The notes under the pieces: generated by a model | Told to the model about the DNA's origin: nothing | What the model saw: only the letters and a program-made list of their open reading frames with translations | Database searches by the model: none | Assembly: GCA_015680905.1 (NCBI GenBank) | Contig: CM027381.1 | Span: 15,601,501-15,665,500 of the forward strand | Source of the DNA: Coptis chinensis | Taxonomy: Eukaryota; Streptophyta; Magnoliopsida; Ranunculales; Ranunculaceae | Length of the DNA stretch: 64,000 bases | Reading direction: 5' to 3' | Position numbers and translations under genes: made by a program | Shown: positions 10,526 to 20,487 of the stretch, piece by piece | How the letters are laid out: each line of letters opens with the position of its first letter | How positions within the stretch are numbered: position 1 is the first letter of the stretch

Positions 10526-12338
10526 TTTAAACAAATTAGTTCTTAACCTCCAAACCTTAAACTTAGAAACCCCTCATTTGCAGTGATTTGGTTAAGGTAC
10601 CATCTGAGCTTCTACATTTGGTTTTGCTCTAGCATTTCATGTGTCAGAAGGTTGGTTCAAGTAATTGCTTAGTTGGCTACTTGGCGGGATGGTTTGGGCC
10701 ATTTGGCACCATATAGAATTCTAGATTCTTTGTCTTTTCTTCTTTGTAGTCTTTTTTTAGGCACGTTTTTTATCTTAAATTTAAGGGTTTGTGCACTTGA
10801 ACAATCATAGACATTTTTATCCGAGTGAAATAGGCTTCACAGCGAATTTCCTCCAGGATCCAAGGACAAACTTGTAAGCCTTCCTGGCCCAACTACAAGT
10901 TCTTGAATGCACAACTTTATGGAACGATTCAAGAAATAAAAAGGATGGCATGACCTCGTCGACTGCTAGCGGATGTACAAGTGAAGAAAAAGACTCTTAT
11001 TAATTTCCTCACGATCCATGCAGATGGTCTTTGTGGTGGCCAAATATTGTACATACCGATATTCGTCATTATTTCACTAATTTTCTAATACACTATCAAC
11101 TATAGAGTCGATATATTCATTGAAGTTGCAAGTAGAAGAGAAGATAAAGGAATGGTCTCATGTTACAAAGCTATTAGATGAAGCCATGTCGAGCAACTAT
11201 AAAAGGACTGGATGCAGAAGAAAGAGGGTCTGAGATTCATTTCCACATTTCAATTATGTTTCACATTTGAGGAGAGATAAAGAGAGATATTGAGAGATTG
11301 TAAAACTCCATTGTTGATCAATAAGAAAACTCCATTGAACTTGAGCGCTTCTCTCGATCTCTACATTGGTGTCGTCTGTGAATCGTAGACATGAAATGTT
11401 TTCATTACTTCTTCTTCAATTTCAAATCTACATTCCATGTCTCTTTATTCTCTTTCAATTTTTCACACTTTGCACCATTAAAGCTCCATGATAAACCATC
11501 AAACATATTCAAGTGAAGAAAAAAAATTCTCTTTTCACAACTTCAAATCATCAATAACAGTTACTTTCACTTCGACTCATTGACTATTCTTTCAATTTAA
11601 TAGATTCATTCAATTCATCAATTCAATTCAAGAGTAAGTTTATGTGTGCGGTAAACAAGAGTTGAATACTTTCGGGTTGAATCTTTCGGTCATGTGCTTG
11701 TTGTTCTTGAGTTCAAGAATAATCATGGGTTGATGAAGACAGAAGATCAAGTTTCATTGGTCGCCTAATAGATCGAGTGGTAGAGATAAGATTCTTGAAC
11801 TCCCTTTTGAATTTTGGTTCTTTCCTCATCACTCAAAGTTTTGACACCAAATTGATTTCCTTAAATTTCAATTCGATTCTAGTTCCATTTCAATTTCGAA
11901 TCAATTTTTTCTTTTCTTTCATTTTCTAAAACCAAAGTTACATAGTGATAAACCTGAAAATGATGAATCGATTTTGATATTTTAAATGGTGTTTGATTAT
12001 TTTCAAAGTGATATCCGTGTTGCAAATGTTTGATGCAAATTAATGATTCGGTGATGAAGATTGGTGATTCGATGATGAATCAATAATGAAATTGCTAATA
12101 TGATGATGATGAAAATTGATGATGGATCAAGATGAGAAGTGAAATTGATGATGGAATATTTTAATATGATAGCTGATATCGCACAACTCGGGATTGTTTT
12201 CACAACCAATATATATTGGTTGTGAAGGAATGGTGAAGATATTTTAGTTTTGTTATGATTTCTAGGACTTCAGCTCATAACAGAAAGATCACGCACTTGG
12301 GGGCGACATCTATCAAGACATCGGTTGAGATGAGATTT

Positions 12339-13612
12339 TGTAGCAAATAACAGAGCATTAAAGGGATAACAAACAAGATTTATAGTGGTTCAGAGCTATT
12401 GCGACTTCCTACGTCCACAGGAGAAAAAATATGTTTATTGCTTGATTGTTCATTAGGGTTTATTATAGGGATTTTATAACAGCCGCCTGTAGTTGTTTCT
12501 AAAGGTTGGAGTCTTCTCTTATAGTAACAAATATATCCTGATATCTCTGTAAAAATCGAAAACGTATCAAAACCGACTAACCAATTACTTCCACGTGCTG
12601 GCTTCTCATCGGCTAGTGTTAAAGGTCGGTTAGTGAGCCAGCTAACAACAACTCACTAAACACACAACCTCTGGCACAAGGTTCTCTTATTGTCCAAATT
12701 TTTTTGCTAAAACCGCCGAAAGGTATGTAGCTTCACAAAGTAGGAATCCTATTGGCGCAATTGCGTTCTTAGCCACATTTAAACAAATTAGTCCTTGACC
12801 TCCAAACCTTAAACTTAGAAACCCCTCATTTGTAGTGATTTGGTTAAGGTGTCATCTGAGCTTCTACATTTGGTTTTGCTCAGGCATTTCATGTGTCAGA
12901 AGGTTGGTTCAAGTAATTGCTTAGTTGGCAACTTGGCGGGATGGTTTGGGCCGTTTGGCACCATCTACATTCTTTTGTATTTTCTTCTTTTTAGTCTTTT
13001 TTAGGCACGTGTTTTATCTTAAATTAAGGGTTTGTGCACTTGAACAATCCTGTACATTTTTATCCTAGTGAAATAGGCTTCATAGTGAATTTCCTCTAGG
13101 ATCCAACGACAAACTTGTAAGCCTTCCTGGCCCAACTACAAGTTCTTGAATGAACGTACAACTTTATGGAACGATTCAAGAAATCAAAAGGATGGCATGA
13201 CCTCATCGACTGCTAGCGGGTGAACAAGTGAAGAAAAAGACTTCTATTAATTTCCTCACGATCCATGCAGATGGTGTTTGTGGTGGCCAAATATTGTACA
13301 TACCGATATTTGCCATTATTTCACTAATTTTCTAATACAATATTGGCTAAAGAGCCGATATATTCATTGAAGTTGTAGGTAGAAGAGAAGATAAAGGAAT
13401 GGACACACGTCACAACGTTATTAGATGAAGCCATGTGGAGCAACTATAAAATGACTGGATGCAGAAGAAAGAGAGACTGAGATTTATTTCCACAGTTCAA
13501 TTATGTTTCACATTTGAGGATAGAGAAAGAGAGATATTGAGAGATTGTAAAACTCCATTGTTGGTCAATAAGGAAACTCCATTAAACTTAAGTGCTTCTC
13601 TTGATCTCTACA
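12339..13612 (+). repeat. Middle LTR of the tandem element (1274 bp)
   Basis: It starts TGTAGCAAATAACAG and ends GATCTCTACA, giving TGTAG/CTACA inverted ends, and is followed directly by a primer-binding-like TTGGCGTCGTCTGTGG. A G-rich tract (cacttgggggcgac, 12294-12307) lies upstream where a polypurine tract is expected. A TATA-like box is present near 13445. The 3' 1026 bp matches 10083-11365 apart from an insertion there. The left boundary rests on the inverted ends only. Confidence 0.55.
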
Positions 13613-14487
13613 TTGGCGTCGTCTGTGGATCGAAGACATGAATTTTTTTCTTTTCTTCTTCTTCGATTTCGAATCTACGTTCCCTATCTCTTTATTTTCT
13701 CTCAATTTTTCACACTTTCCACCATTAAAGCTTCATGATAAACCATCAACATCTTCAAGTGAAAAAAAAAAAATCTTTTCACATCTTCAAATCATCAATA
13801 AAAGTTACTTTCACTTGGACTCATTGACTATTCTTTCAATTCAATAGATTCATTCAATTCATCAATTCAATTTAAGAGTAAGTTTTTGTGTGCGGTAAAC
13901 AAGAGTTGAATACTTTTGGGTTGAATCTTTCGATCATGTGCTTGTTGTTCTTGAGTTCAAGAAGAATCATGGGTTGATGAAGACGGAAGATCAAGTTTCA
14001 TCGGTCGCCTAATAGATCGAGTGGTAGAGATAAGTTTCTGTAACTCCTTTTTGAATTTTGGTTCTTTCCTCGTCACTCAAAGTTTTGAGACAAAATTGAT
14101 TTCCTTAAATTTCAATTTGATTCTAGTTCCATTTCAATTTTTTCTTTTCTTTCATTTTCTAAAACCAAAGTTACATAGTGATAAACCTGAAAACGGTGAT
14201 TCGATTTTGATATTTTAGATGGTGTTTGATTATTTTCAAAGTGATATCTGTGTTGCAAATGTTTGGTTCAAGTGAATAATTGGTGAAATAACTATGAAGT
14301 TTGATGCAAATTAATGATTCGGTGATGAAGATTGGTGATTCGATAATGAATCGATAATGAAATTGCAAATATGATGATGATGAAAATTGATGATGGATCA
14401 AGATGAGAAGTGAAATTGATGATGGACTATTTTAATAGGATAGTCGCATAACTTGGGATTGTTTTCACAACCAAATGTATATATATT

Positions 14488-14874
14488 GGGAGAGATAGAG
14501 GCACATTCTTATGCGCACATTATAGTCACATTGTAAATTAATTTAAGCAAAATCATGGACTTAAAAGTTGAATTAAGGGCTGATTTTTTGTAGATATGAT
14601 CTCCCCACCATGGAGAACATGCTCACAAAAATTTAGCTTATTCAAAGAAGTCTAACATTAGAACATGCTCACAAAACTTTTAGACCATTAGTTGAAAAGT
14701 TCAAAAATGAACACTAATTTTTACATGGTTAGACATATCCAAATATTATGATTTTTTGTGAGAATGATCTTCATGGCTGGGAGATCACCTCCACAAAAAA
14801 CTAGGCCTTAATTCATTTGTATGTCGAAAATGTGGCTATAATGTGCGCATAATGAATGTGCCTCTATCCCTCCC
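14488..14874. mobile_element. MITE with about 45-bp terminal inverted repeats (387 bp)
   Basis: The left end GGGAGAGATAGAGGCACATT is matched in inverted form by the right end AATGTGCCTCTATCCCTCCC. The similarity runs on for about 45 bp through the gcgcacattatag segment. The interior is non-coding. The flanks are both runs of TA, so a duplication of about 9 bp (tatatatat) is plausible but cannot be proven. It inserted where tandem copy 1 has a palindrome (12203-12224), splitting that site in copy 2. Confidence 0.75.
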
Positions 14875-14901
14875 CTATATATATATAATAACAGAAAACC
14901 T

Positions 14902-15051
14902 CGAATACCAAAGAAAGAAAGAATAAGAGGAAAAGATGAAGAAAAATCAAGTGGCAAAAGGAAGTGCAAGAGATGTGATCAGGTAGGACATAACACAAGG
15001 ACTTGTAAGCAAGAAGTGGGGGAAACAAGCTCAGCACCACCAATTCAATAA
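14902..15051 (+). pseudogene. MULE transposase C-terminal tail with zinc knuckle
   Basis: An open stretch of 49 codons ends in a stop and reads GKRKCKRCDQVGHNTRTCKQ, then EVGETSSAPPIQ. The C-x2-C-x4-H-x4-C knuckle with GHNxRTC is the usual C-terminal zinc finger of Mutator-like transposases. The catalytic domain and SWIM domain that should precede it are absent, since the MITE ends only 28 bp upstream. This is therefore a transposase relic. Confidence 0.7.
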
Positions 15052-15427
15052 AGAGCAAGTGGTTCCAGTTCAAATAATACAGGTAACAATTTTGTCTTAT
15101 TTTGACTATTTGTTTTTTGTTTGTATTCAATTATGCTACGTTTTGACTAGAGCACATTGACTAAAACACATACATTGGCTTTTGTTTGCATTCAATAATG
15201 CTGCACTTTCAAAGTACAATTTTGTTTGTATTTGAAATGTTTTCAAATCATTTATTAAATATTTGGACTGTGATTCCAGTGATGCTTTAAATTCTACAAT
15301 AACACCCCTATATTAATTTCTTATATGCATGTATTTGTTATAAAAGCAACACATCTCTGCACTCATCTCCCACACAACAGACATATCTCTGCACTCATCT
15401 CTTCTCTACACTTATTTTTTTTGTCAA
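15052..15427. other. Non-coding, downstream of transposase tail
   Basis: AT-rich sequence with no gene. From 15350 it contains two similar pyrimidine-rich copies (atctctgcactcatctc near 15352 and 15385), which look like an untranslated leader of the degraded ORF at 15428. Confidence 0.4.
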
Positions 15428-15831
15428 ATGAGGAGGGATATCAGATATCCTAGGCATATATGGAGTTTAGTGCGAAAGGGATATAATAATCATACTAAGG
15501 AAGAAAGGGAGGTTGTCATGGCCTATTTTGATCAACATAATAATGCAAGTTTTGATGAATGTATAGAATATTTGTAAGAATGGAGGTATCGTACAATACA
15601 GGAAGGGGTGGTGGAGGTTCTTCAACTCATGCTGGGGAGGGAAATGATGATTCCATTGTGGACTTAACTGGCGAGGTTTCTAACAATTCAACTGAATCAC
15701 GAGGGAAGTAACAGTTCAACTCAAGCACAAACTAGAGTGCAAGCATTAATGTGTGCTAAGAGCTTTAAGGCTTTGCAGATTTCTCTGAAGAATAAGATAA
15801 AGGATAAGAGAAAGAAAAATAAGAATATATA
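15428..15831 (+). pseudogene. Degraded ORF cluster, unrecognised
   Basis: A 49-codon ORF (15428-15577) contains IRYPRHIWSLVRKGYNNHTK and EEREVVMAYFDQHNNASFDE. It is followed by a second frame from 15581 with a glycine/serine-rich part and DDSIVDLTGEVSNNSTES, and by a third frame ending in the lysine-rich KNKIKDKRKKNKNI before a stop. The three parts look like one protein broken by frameshifts. I do not recognise it. Its position after the MULE tail suggests that it belonged to the same element or a neighbour. Confidence 0.4.
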
Positions 15832-16036
15832 AGAACAAATTATGGTGTAATGTGTTATGTTAGGTCTTGGGTGATGTCTTTGTTAAGGGTTTATGCTTTT
15901 GTGTTTGTCTTTGATTAGGGTCTTCCTTTTGTGTGATGTTGGAGTCCATGTCTTTGTCTATCAATAAAAATGTTTTATTATATAAATGTTTCAATTTACT
16001 TGTTTATAAATTTTTATATTTTCTTTGTTTTAAGAA

Positions 16037-16405
16037 ATGGAGCAAGATAACCATGGTCGATAGCAAGGGCATTAACCTCAGTAGCAACAACAGAACCATG
16101 CTCCACAACAACAGAACTATGGTCAAGAGCAGCAAAACCATGCTCCACAACAACTGAACAATGCTTAGCAACAAGGTCTAAACAATGTGAATGATGCAGA
16201 GCAACACCAAGTGCCACGAGCTAGAATAAGAGGACAACAAGGGGAGCAATAGGAGGATGCGCACCAAGGGGAGGAAGGAACAATAGTGGGTTTAAATACA
16301 TATTGGCTTGGAATTGGTGTTGATGATGGTGTTGATACACCAAGTACCCCAAAAAATTCAGCATGTGCACTTAGCTTAAGTCAGTCTTTAACTCAGGCCC
16401 AGTAA
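16037..16405 (+). pseudogene. Glutamine-rich ORF broken by five in-frame stops
   Basis: From the ATG at 16037 a single frame of 123 codons runs to a final TAA without any frameshift. It is rich in glutamine and asparagine (NHAPQQQNYGQEQQNHAPQQ). It ends in a non-repetitive part (GLNTYWLGIGVDDGVDTPST). Five internal stops (four TAG, one TAA) fall in the Q-rich part, where each could be a former CAG or CAA codon. The low-complexity composition suggests a disordered or linker region. The family is not recognised. Confidence 0.45.
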
Positions 16406-16562
16406 ATACATTGATTTTTTTGTAAATAAATTGATTTTTTTTAACTCAGACCCAGTAAATACTTTGAATGACAGTGCTATGGTTTAGGAGTGCTAGTGCT
16501 ATGATTGTATTGAACTACGTGAATGCTTAGTTTTTGGATTTTTTGTAGTTGTGCATTGACAT

Positions 16563-17858
16563 TGATAAGTGAATTAAATGATGTAAAAACAGTGTTTCTA
16601 CATACTAAAATCATGTTAATCAATCAATAATAATACTCTCAAATATGTTGTTATATGGAGAGTAATCGTGTTCGATCCACTCTTGTTTGCACGTACTTGA
16701 ATGCAAATTTATACTAAACTAAACTAATTCACTAAGACGAGAGTAATATGATATGAAAACAATAAATTTAAGGTGCGAAACAGTGATTTAATTAATATGA
16801 GGGGATATAAATAGGGGTAATCCACCACGCAATTCGATTTACTATCAAGTTAGTTGTCGAATTGCTTGTGTTGATCCCTAGCAAACACCGAGTTATCTCT
16901 AATCATGGGTTTACTAGCATGAGAGTTTAGCTCCCTCACAAATCTCTTTGATGATGGCTCAAAACTCTAGTTTATCGTTATGAGTTCTATCTCTAGAATC
17001 TCACAATGAAGAACTTGAAACACTAATAATAAGGACTACTATATTAATTACCAATCATCTTCACGTGGCTTCAAAACCCCCTCTAATAGAGGTTTAGCCT
17101 TGTGTTATCAAATTAATTAAACTAAAGCAATAAACTAAAGACATAAAAGTAGAGAAGAGAATTGAATACTAAAGCTTTTATTGATGGTTTAATGGTGGCT
17201 ACAAACCCTAATTCTAAACTATACTAAACTAAAGAAAAGGGAGAGAGAAAGAGACCTAATTAAAACTAAACTAATGAGGGAGTGTAGCCAAGTTAGGTTT
17301 AGCCTTAATCCTCTTTATATAGGAGAGGATTATGGTTATATTTTCGTGCATAGACTTGAAAGGGGAACTTTAGGCCTCTAATGTGAGCCCAAAGTCCATT
17401 AGGTTAAGTCTAAAAGAGCCAATGTTATTGGAAATTATTTCAGTGCCCTTTTCATCTACTTTTACAGCTATTATTGGGGAAGTGCTGGGTTCATTGGAAA
17501 GCTTGTTCCGAGACGGTCGTTTTGACATAACGTAGGCCCATTTCTGAGGCCCGAGTCTAAAGATACGCCCTTTTGAAGGTCTGGTGGCTTTTTATCCTTT
17601 TTCTACCCTAATTGACTTTGACTTTCCAGCTTTGACTAGACTTGAAAAGGCTTTTTCTTCTTGATTCTTGGGCTTTAAACATAGAACTCTTCTAGCAATC
17701 ATCTTGACTCGTTTTCCATGCAAAATGGCGTCTTTAAGCACATAAACAACTTCAAGACATAAACATGTAAACAATACTAACTCTTATTTATTATAAACAT
17801 AATTGGCCTAAGTAGAATACTATTAAGGGGTTTAAACTACATTTTTGGGTGTTTATCA
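16563..17858 (-). mobile_element. Solo LTR (1296 bp) with 5-bp target duplication
   Basis: The element begins tgataagtg and ends gtttatca, so its ends are TGATAA...TTATCA. Perfect 5-bp direct repeats gacat flank it at 16558-16562 and 17859-17863. The right end, read on the minus strand (TGATAAACACCCAAAAATG), resembles the start of the Athila LTR at 46529, which suggests minus orientation and an Athila-like family. No internal region is present, so this is the product of LTR-LTR recombination. No coding potential. Confidence 0.85.
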
Positions 17859-18015
17859 GACATTATGTAATGACAGTACTAATATAGTTGTTATGATAGA
17901 TGCTATGTAATACATTTCTACTTCGTACAATACTTGATAAAAATAGCACTAATCAGGCACATCTCACACACCTATCACATACAGAACAACAATTTCTCTC
18001 ATCTCACTCTTCTCA

Positions 18016-18333
18016 CTATTCTCTATTCTCACCACTCTTCTCACAAATAGTTGAAAGATGGCAACCCTTGCATAAGCCACAACCTTCACAGACTGGGAAT
18101 TCTTCCTTGCATAGATTACATACTTGGTTGTCTACTTTTTTGTCAAAGTATAACCAAGTCACAGCGCCACAACCTTCCCTAAAACACTTGAGGTACTTAA
18201 ATTGTAAACTACCTTCTTTCATATGACCTAGTAGGACTCTCATAAATCCACAACACCAAGCATGAGGGCAGTGAATACCAACATATTGATATCCTGAAGC
18301 ATAGTGATCCTCTTCATAGCACAATTGGCAAAC
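18016..18333 (-). CDS. Cysteine-rich ORF, possible terminal exon, unrecognised
   Basis: After a plausible acceptor (ATTGCAG) the minus strand is open for 105 codons and ends in a stop. It has about 14 cysteines in pairs: VCQLCYEEDH near the start, IHCPHAWCCGF, KCFREGCGAV, then VCNLCKEEF, VCEGCGLCKGC. The C-x2-C pairs with nearby His suggest zinc binding. I cannot match it to a known zinc-finger family. The plus strand of the same region looks like a pyrimidine-rich leader, which could be coincidence. No other exon was found. Confidence 0.4.
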   Translation of the reverse strand, partial: VCQLCYEEDHYASGYQYVGIHCPHAWCCGFMRVLLGHMKEGSLQFKYLKCFREGCGAVTWLYFDKKVDNQVCNLCKEEFPVCEGCGLCKGCHLSTICEKSGENRE

Positions 18334-18379
18334 CTGCAATATAATATACAAACACCAGATCATTTAAATTAAGGGTTTA

Positions 18380-18828
18380 GTCCCACTATAATTACTTTCA
18401 TTTCAGACTTGGTCCTTCTAAATAATATTTAATTAGGTTTTGGCTCTGGCTCCATTACAGACAAAATCAAACTTAAACAACACCCAACATTTATAAGTAC
18501 CAATAGATTTGACCGTTGGGGTTTTCCAACGGATATATCACACTAACCGTTGATTTGAAGTGTGGAGATCTTGACATGTGTTTCTATTTTTTAAAACAAA
18601 AACTAATTTAAACTGATGCTCACATGCAAGACATGTTGTAGGGTATTTTTGGTAGTATGAAACCAAAGGACCTTGACTAACAGCCTACAGACAGTCAATT
18701 TTGTGGACTAACAGTCAAGACGATTTAAGAGGACCAAAAGCTAATAAGCCGATTAGTGAGGACCAAATCCCAAATACCAATTATTTAGGAGGACTAAAAC
18801 CTAAAAGATCTATAAATTTAACCATTAG
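18380..18828. other. Non-coding, possibly an old MITE
   Basis: The left end (gggtttagtcc, 18372) and right end (ggactaaaacct, 18792) are roughly inverted, and ggaccaaa/tttggtcc-type words recur inside. This resembles a degraded MITE, but no target duplication could be read. No coding content. Confidence 0.3.
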
Positions 18829-19497
18829 CCCAAATATAGAAGATGGCATTCAATGTATAGTTTAAATGTGTATTAAATCCGTTTTGTCAATATGGCATCC
18901 AATGTATAATTTAATCCAATAAACCGTTTTGCCAAAATATGGAAGATGGCATAAATGTGTATTAAATCAATAGCCCAAATTAGAGGTGTGCACGGGTCGA
19001 TTCAAGTCGGGTTTGGGTCTAAACTGACAACCGAACCAACCCTATCGGTTTATATTTTTTTGGAACCGAACCAAACCGGCTGTGTTATACGAACCGAACT
19101 AATTTCCAACTGGATCAATACCCGAACCAAACCGACTGGGTTATGATTTAACCAATGTTAACCGATATCATATTGGTTCGGATTGAGTTTGGTTTTGGGA
19201 CTAAATCGATGACTAAACCAACCCTATCAGTTTTCAAATATATTTAACCGAACCGAACCGACTCATAAGCATAACCGACCCGAAACCTACCGGCTCGATT
19301 GGTTTTGTTGGTTCGGCCAGTTTTATGCACACCCCTCGCCCAAATATAAAAGATGGCCTCCAATATATAGTTTAAATGTGTATAAATGTGTATTAAATCC
19401 ATTTTGCCAATATGGCATCCAAATACCCAATGTATAATTTAATCCAATAAACCGTTTTGTCAAATATGAAAGATAGCATAAATGTGTATTAAATCAA
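18829..19497. repeat. Two direct repeats of about 145-160 bp separated by a MITE
   Basis: The unit beginning gcccaaatatagaagatgg at 18829 is repeated from 19338. Both units contain tatggcatcca, aataaaccgttttg and end in gtgtattaaatcaat. The second unit is slightly longer. The first 8 bp of the second unit (gcccaaat) occur on both sides of the intervening MITE, which shows that the tandem repeat came first. Confidence 0.75.
18981..19337. mobile_element. hAT-like MITE (357 bp) with 8-bp target duplication
   Basis: It starts TAGAGGTGTGCACGGG and ends TGCACACCCCTC, an imperfect inverted pair. It is flanked by perfect 8-bp repeats gcccaaat (18973-18980 and 19338-19345); 8 bp is the hAT duplication length. 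The inside is full of ggttcggtt/aaccgaacc words, as in common plant MITEs with GGTGTGCA ends. No coding capacity. Confidence 0.85.
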
Positions 19498-20288
19498 TGA
19501 TTAAAATTAATAAGAGATCCACGTAAATCCCTACACACATCTAATTGAGATCCCTACGAAATCCCCACCACCTTTTGTCTTCGATTGTGTTTTGTTATAA
19601 TAGATATGTTCTATGGGAATTGGGAAGACATTCAGTTTCCATATGCACCATAGTTAGAGAGTTGTCCTCAACCTTTTGGAGTATGGTAAGTGAGTTTTGA
19701 TGTCCTCAAATTTGTTCTCTAGCTACCAGAAAAATCACATCCTCAAATGCCATGCTTCTAGATTCCACACATACCGACCCGTAATTCAATTGACACAGTT
19801 ACTAGACAGCTAGACACAACACTTGCATACACTTGCATGGTTTTATGATGTCACTAGTTTTTCTTCCAACAAAAAATTTCTGTTGACAAATGATCCTCGT
19901 CAATATGAGTTTGTATGTCCTTTCATTTGGAGCTGCCTTTTGGCGTTTACTGAACTTTTTACTTTTTTCTTGGTATGGAGTGGTGTTTATTGGGAAAAAA
20001 AATTTCTTGGTAAGTATACGTGGCGCTTACTTAATTTTGATTTTCCTGCTGAGAATTAATTTTAGCATAATGATCTAGTGCTACTCTTGTCACAGATGTT
20101 ATTGGTAAATTGTCTATAAAAAAATGGAGAATGAAAATATATAAAAGAAGGAGAAAAAAGCATTGGGATGACATGCCTGCTGCGGATTATCTTGTATTGT
20201 ATCTAAAGAATCAAGATGGCCCTATGTATTGGCCTCCCTCCATTTCTGTTAGTTTTGTACCGTTACAGCAACTCTTATACACAAGCAT
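19498..20288. other. No recognised gene
   Basis: Short ORFs occur at 19823-20059 and 20110-20298 on the plus strand, the latter with a basic start (KKWRMKIYKRRRKKHW). They show no family motif and are not supported by splice context that I can trust. Treated as non-coding. Confidence 0.4.
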
Positions 20289-20419
20289 GGCCTATTAGCT
20301 CAGTTGGTTAGAGCATCGTGCTAATAACGCGAAGAAAGGAAACTCTATACCATTAACAGGTAAAGCAACTTTTATACACAGTTGGTTAGAGCGTCGTGCT
20401 AATAACGCTGCATAGGCCA
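20289..20419 (+). pseudogene. Broken tRNA-Ile(AAU) gene with internal duplication
   Basis: The segment starts with the 5' half of a plant tRNA-Ile: ggcctattagctcagttggt, then the D arm and an anticodon stem-loop containing ctAATaa. After gcgaag at 20334 the sequence departs into a 70-bp-repeat fragment. A second partial copy (gttggttagagcgtcgtgct, from 20381) follows, then tgcataggcca, the 3' acceptor strand that pairs with ggcctat. The T arm is missing. The product cannot fold as a normal tRNA. Confidence 0.8.
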
Positions 20420-20487
20420 TAATTTACAAAATTCTATTTTTGACTAAAAAGGAAACTCCATGGCATTAACAGGTAAACCGTCTCAGT

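Larger units (their letters stand above)
10083..14487 (+). mobile_element. Tandem non-autonomous LTR retrotransposon (LTR-internal-LTR-internal)
   Basis: Two head-to-tail copies of a unit of about 1.9 kb (10083 to about 12225, and 12587-14487) are nearly colinear. Each has a promoter-like region (ctataaaa at 11199 and 13445), then ...CTACA, then a primer-binding-site-like sequence (TTGGTGTCGTCTGTG at 11366, TTGGCGTCGTCTGTGG at 13613), then a non-coding internal part. The middle LTR can be bounded as TGTAG (12339) to CTACA (13612). The first LTR lacks about 250 bp at its 5' end. No gag or pol is present, so it would depend on enzymes from another element. The shared middle LTR suggests unequal recombination or tandem insertion. 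Confidence 0.6.

Noticed and set aside
13638..13847. ORF after the middle LTR as gag of the tandem element
   Set aside because: It is a Phe/Ser-rich reading of pyrimidine-rich DNA and is not conserved in the other unit (11390 onward), where the frame is different.
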